NCBI GenBank assembly: GCA_947624675.1
Contig: CANQLI010000001.1
Coordinates: 228,510 to 292,509 of the forward strand
Direction: 5' to 3'
Length of the DNA: 64,000 nucleotides
From: an uncultured Clostridia bacterium
Lineage (GTDB): Bacteria > Bacillota > Clostridia > Oscillospirales > Ruminococcaceae
In this document: positions 62,344-64,000 of the stretch, piece after piece
Numbering within the stretch: the first letter of the stretch is position 1
Layout: every line of letters begins with the position of its first letter
Made by a program: the position numbers and the translations under genes
The notes under the pieces: generated by a model
Told to the model about the DNA's origin: nothing
Databases searched by the model: none
What the model saw: only the letters and a program-made list of their open reading frames with translations

Positions 62344-62385
62344 ACCTACTATTTATATTATAGCTTTGCTTGTAGGTTTTGTCAA
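62344..62385 (-). promoter_or_regulatory. Consensus promoter of the pilus operon with overlapping palindrome
   Basis: Leftward TTGACA (62385-62380), 17 bases, TATAAT (62362-62357): a perfect sigma-A promoter. Inverted arms AACCTAC (62344-62350) and GTAGGTT (62372-62378) lie in the spacer and around +1, so a bound dimer would cover the -10. Confidence 0.8.
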
Positions 62386-62551
62386 TAATATCTAAAATTG
62401 TTAGTAAATTTTCGGCGTTTTATACAATGCCAAATGTTGTCTTTTATGCAACTTTAAAGGTTAATAAAAAATATTTAAACAAATTAAAACTGACTGCTTT
62501 CTATCCCTGTTATTTACAGCAAATAAATTAAATATGTTCATTTTTCACAAT

Positions 62552-62591
62552 AAAAAACAGGCCGGAACAGATAAAACTGTAACAGCCTGTT
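62552..62591 (-). terminator. Terminator of the PAP2 gene
   Basis: Leftward AACAGGC...GCCTGTT with inner ACAG/CTGT, followed by six T. It separates PAP2 from the pilus promoter. Confidence 0.85.
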
Positions 62592-62596
62592 AAATA

Positions 62597-63556
62597 TCAC
62601 TCAGCAGAAACTTTACTAAGTTTTTTAGATTTATTATAAGCTTCAATCTTTGAGAAACATAACGGATAAATCACGATGAGCAATATAAGCTCTAAAAATG
62701 TCATAACAAAGCCTATCCACGATAATCCAACAAATTCAGTTACCGCCGGCATCAGAGCTTTTTCGTATACGATTATCAAAAAGACTCCTATACAGGACCT
62801 CATCACCTTATTGAATACAGGTACCTCAATAGAAAACTTTACAAACCGTCTCTCTAAAAACCACCCTATCGTTATGCCTAAAAATCTTCCTGCATCTTTA
62901 AAACCGTCAGTCATCATCTTATTCGGATCAACCAACAGCTTTCCGTCTACATAATCCATAGGATACGACTTAAGGCATATATAAACAAGAAAAATTACTG
63001 TAAGTATTATACCGGCTACTGGTACTATGTAATCTCTTTTTTGATTTTTATCGATCCAATTCCAGACCTTTGAGCCCAATACAACGACAATAGCACCGAT
63101 CAATGTACCGACCAGCACATCCTGTGGCGTGTGAACTCCAATATAATTTCTCGAAAAGATCGTCAGTAAAATCATTACCACCATAAAAATACAAAGTGGT
63201 TTATATTTTCTGTACCGTTCAATCACCGTGCCATAATTCGCAGCAGCTGTAACGCTGTGTCCGCTAGGAAACGAATAGCCGGAAGCTGTTTCAACAGGAA
63301 CTATCCTGCTTGATCGTATCCAAGGTCTGTAAACACAAAATGTAAGTTTAAGTATCTGCATTACAAACCTTGAACATCCGATATTTAAGAAAAGAAAACT
63401 GCCGCTTTTTTTATCAACCGACCAGAACATAATACAGGCAAGCATCCAGATAAAAATACCGTATGACAAGTCGCTTATCATAATAAAAAAGTCATTAAGC
63501 ACTCCGCCGATAGATTCTCTAAAATCCTGCAAAAACAACAAATACTGTATATCCAT
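62597..63556 (-). CDS. PAP2-family membrane phosphatase
   Basis: A 319-residue polytopic protein. The three PAP2 motifs are KLTFCVYRPW, SGYSFPSGHSVTAAA and SRNYIGVHTPQDVLVG, with both catalytic His residues. Membrane segments flank these, and a C-terminal ~120 residues add further helices, longer than minimal PAP2 enzymes. Likely substrates are lipid phosphates such as undecaprenyl or phosphatidate; not resolved. AGGAGGAG precedes the ATG. Confidence 0.9.
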   Translation of the reverse strand: MDIQYLLFLQDFRESIGGVLNDFFIMISDLSYGIFIWMLACIMFWSVDKKSGSFLFLNIGCSRFVMQILKLTFCVYRPWIRSSRIVPVETASGYSFPSGHSVTAAANYGTVIERYRKYKPLCIFMVVMILLTIFSRNYIGVHTPQDVLVGTLIGAIVVVLGSKVWNWIDKNQKRDYIVPVAGIILTVIFLVYICLKSYPMDYVDGKLLVDPNKMMTDGFKDAGRFLGITIGWFLERRFVKFSIEVPVFNKVMRSCIGVFLIIVYEKALMPAVTEFVGLSWIGFVMTFLELILLIVIYPLCFSKIEAYNKSKKLSKVSAE

Positions 63557-63622
63557 AAAACTCCTCCTTTATATATATTTTTTACAACAAAGCCATCAAT
63601 ATTTCAATAGGTTTTAAAAATA

Positions 63623-63650
63623 AAAAAGAGCCCTTAATAGGACTCTTTTT
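63623..63650. terminator. Hairpin upstream of the PAP2 gene
   Basis: AAAAAGAG-CC / GG-CTCTTTTT with one mismatch. It could end transcripts arriving from either side; it lies 67 bases before the PAP2 start. Confidence 0.65.
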
Positions 63651-63679
63651 GGCTCCCCAGTTTTTGAACCAAACAAACC

Positions 63680-63720
63680 GTACTACATTTTCGTTGATGG
63701 ATACTTCGGTATAGTAGTAC
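63680..63720. repeat. Inverted repeat GTACTAC/GTAGTAC
   Basis: Seven-base perfect arms 27 bases apart in a gene-free stretch. Purpose unknown. Confidence 0.35.
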
Positions 63721-63772
63721 AGAAAACTTGAAACTTTGCAAAATCACAGAAATCGTGTAAGAATCGTGGATG

Positions 63773-63805
63773 AAAAAGGAGCTAAACTCGCAAGAATTTA
63801 GCTCC
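63773..63805 (-). terminator. Terminator of the candidate small RNA at the right end
   Basis: Leftward GGAGCTAAA / TTTAGCTCC, 9-bp stem, followed by TTTTT. Confidence 0.8.
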
Positions 63806-63890
63806 CGTATATAATATTTATTAAAAAATAGACCGTTGCATACAGTGTTGCTTCAGCCTTACAAAAAACCCGAAGGTTTTGTTCTATTAC
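63773..63890 (-). ncRNA. Candidate ~115-nt small RNA
   Basis: A promoter at 63925-63897 and a terminator at 63805-63773 bracket about 85 bases with no ORF. The predicted transcript has a UUCG-capped hairpin (AAAACC-TTCG-GGTTTT), and its 5' AATAGA can pair with TCTATT downstream. The family is not recognised. Confidence 0.45.
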
Positions 63891-63896
63891 AATATT

Positions 63897-63925
63897 ATAA
63901 TACCATATTTACAGTAAATTGTCAA
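63897..63925 (-). promoter_or_regulatory. Strong promoter of the right-end small RNA
   Basis: Leftward TTGACA, 17 bases, TATTAT with TGG before the -10. No gene follows within 300 bases. Confidence 0.7.
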
Positions 63926-63926
63926 C

Positions 63927-63962
63927 AAAAAAGGAGCTAAACTCTTGCGAGCTAGCTCCTTT
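63927..63962. terminator. Hairpin upstream of the small RNA promoter
   Basis: AAAGGAGCTA / TAGCTCCTTT with T-runs on both strands. Its sequence is an inverted, slightly diverged copy of the hairpin at 63773-63805. The remaining bases to 64000 show no feature. Confidence 0.8.
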
Positions 63963-64000
63963 CCTTTGCCCTTGGGCTTGTCTGTAAAAGACTATACTTA

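Noticed and set aside
63651..64000. Possible tracrRNA or CRISPR leader at the right edge
   Set aside because: A promoter and hairpins are present, but there is no repeat array, cas gene or identifiable anti-repeat in the window.

Overview
The window looks like chromosome of a low-GC, Gram-positive, spore-forming Clostridia, most likely a gut Oscillospiraceae/Ruminococcaceae relative. Signs of this are spoIVB next to spo0A, spoVG, FabK as the enoyl-ACP reductase, FeoA-FeoA-FeoB with a FeoB-associated Cys-rich peptide, strong AGGAGG-type ribosome sites and LPXTG pilus genes. No rRNA, intact transposon or CRISPR array is visible. The family assignment is inference.

Layout. 1-2.7 kb: a UPF0210 gene cut by the left edge, its ACT partner (UPF0237), and a divergent PHP histidinol-phosphatase. 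2.7-10.8 kb: a tight minus-strand DNA/tRNA maintenance operon (recG, MutS-like ATPase, dus, trmN6-like, polA). 10.8-12.3 kb: a small island with an XRE regulator and a Cys-rich DUF3795 gene bracketed by two direct copies of a ~158-bp repeat. 12.3-17.6 kb: an operon ddl-murI-DUF1934-argS-fkbM from one good promoter, then an AraC regulator. 18.6-19.6 kb: tRNA-Pro followed by debris of a serine recombinase, a regulator start and a BspA-like repeat protein. 19.7-22.7 kb: the ferrous-iron operon with DtxR-type palindromes. 22.8-25 kb: metG and tRNA-Arg. 25.1-28.5 kb: a large hybrid sensor 'kinase' that has lost its catalytic motifs.

28.6-38.1 kb holds a near-complete type II fatty-acid system: fabH-K-G-F-accB-fabZ-accC-D-A-acpP on the minus strand and fabD on the plus strand, fired from overlapping divergent promoters. 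A likely small RNA and cardiolipin synthase follow. 40-44.2 kb is a four-gene cassette (MBOAT, short DHHW-like membrane protein, FkbH-type HAD/GNAT enzyme, acyl carrier protein) that resembles the dlt logic but with a glyceryl-ACP type loader. I regard it as the best candidate for a poorly described surface-modification system. 44.2-48.7 kb: a membrane protein, lexA, murC, spoVG, aquaporin and a Nudix hydrolase. 48.9-51.8 kb: spoIVB, spo0A with a structured 5' leader, and a small membrane protein.

51.8-62.4 kb is a seven-gene sortase-pilus operon: coiled-coil peptide, signal peptidase I, 1651-residue tip adhesin, backbone pilin, class C sortase, accessory LPQTG protein and a second sortase. 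It starts from a consensus promoter with a palindrome across it and a foldable leader. The right end carries a PAP2 phosphatase and a promoter-to-terminator unit that looks like a small RNA gene.
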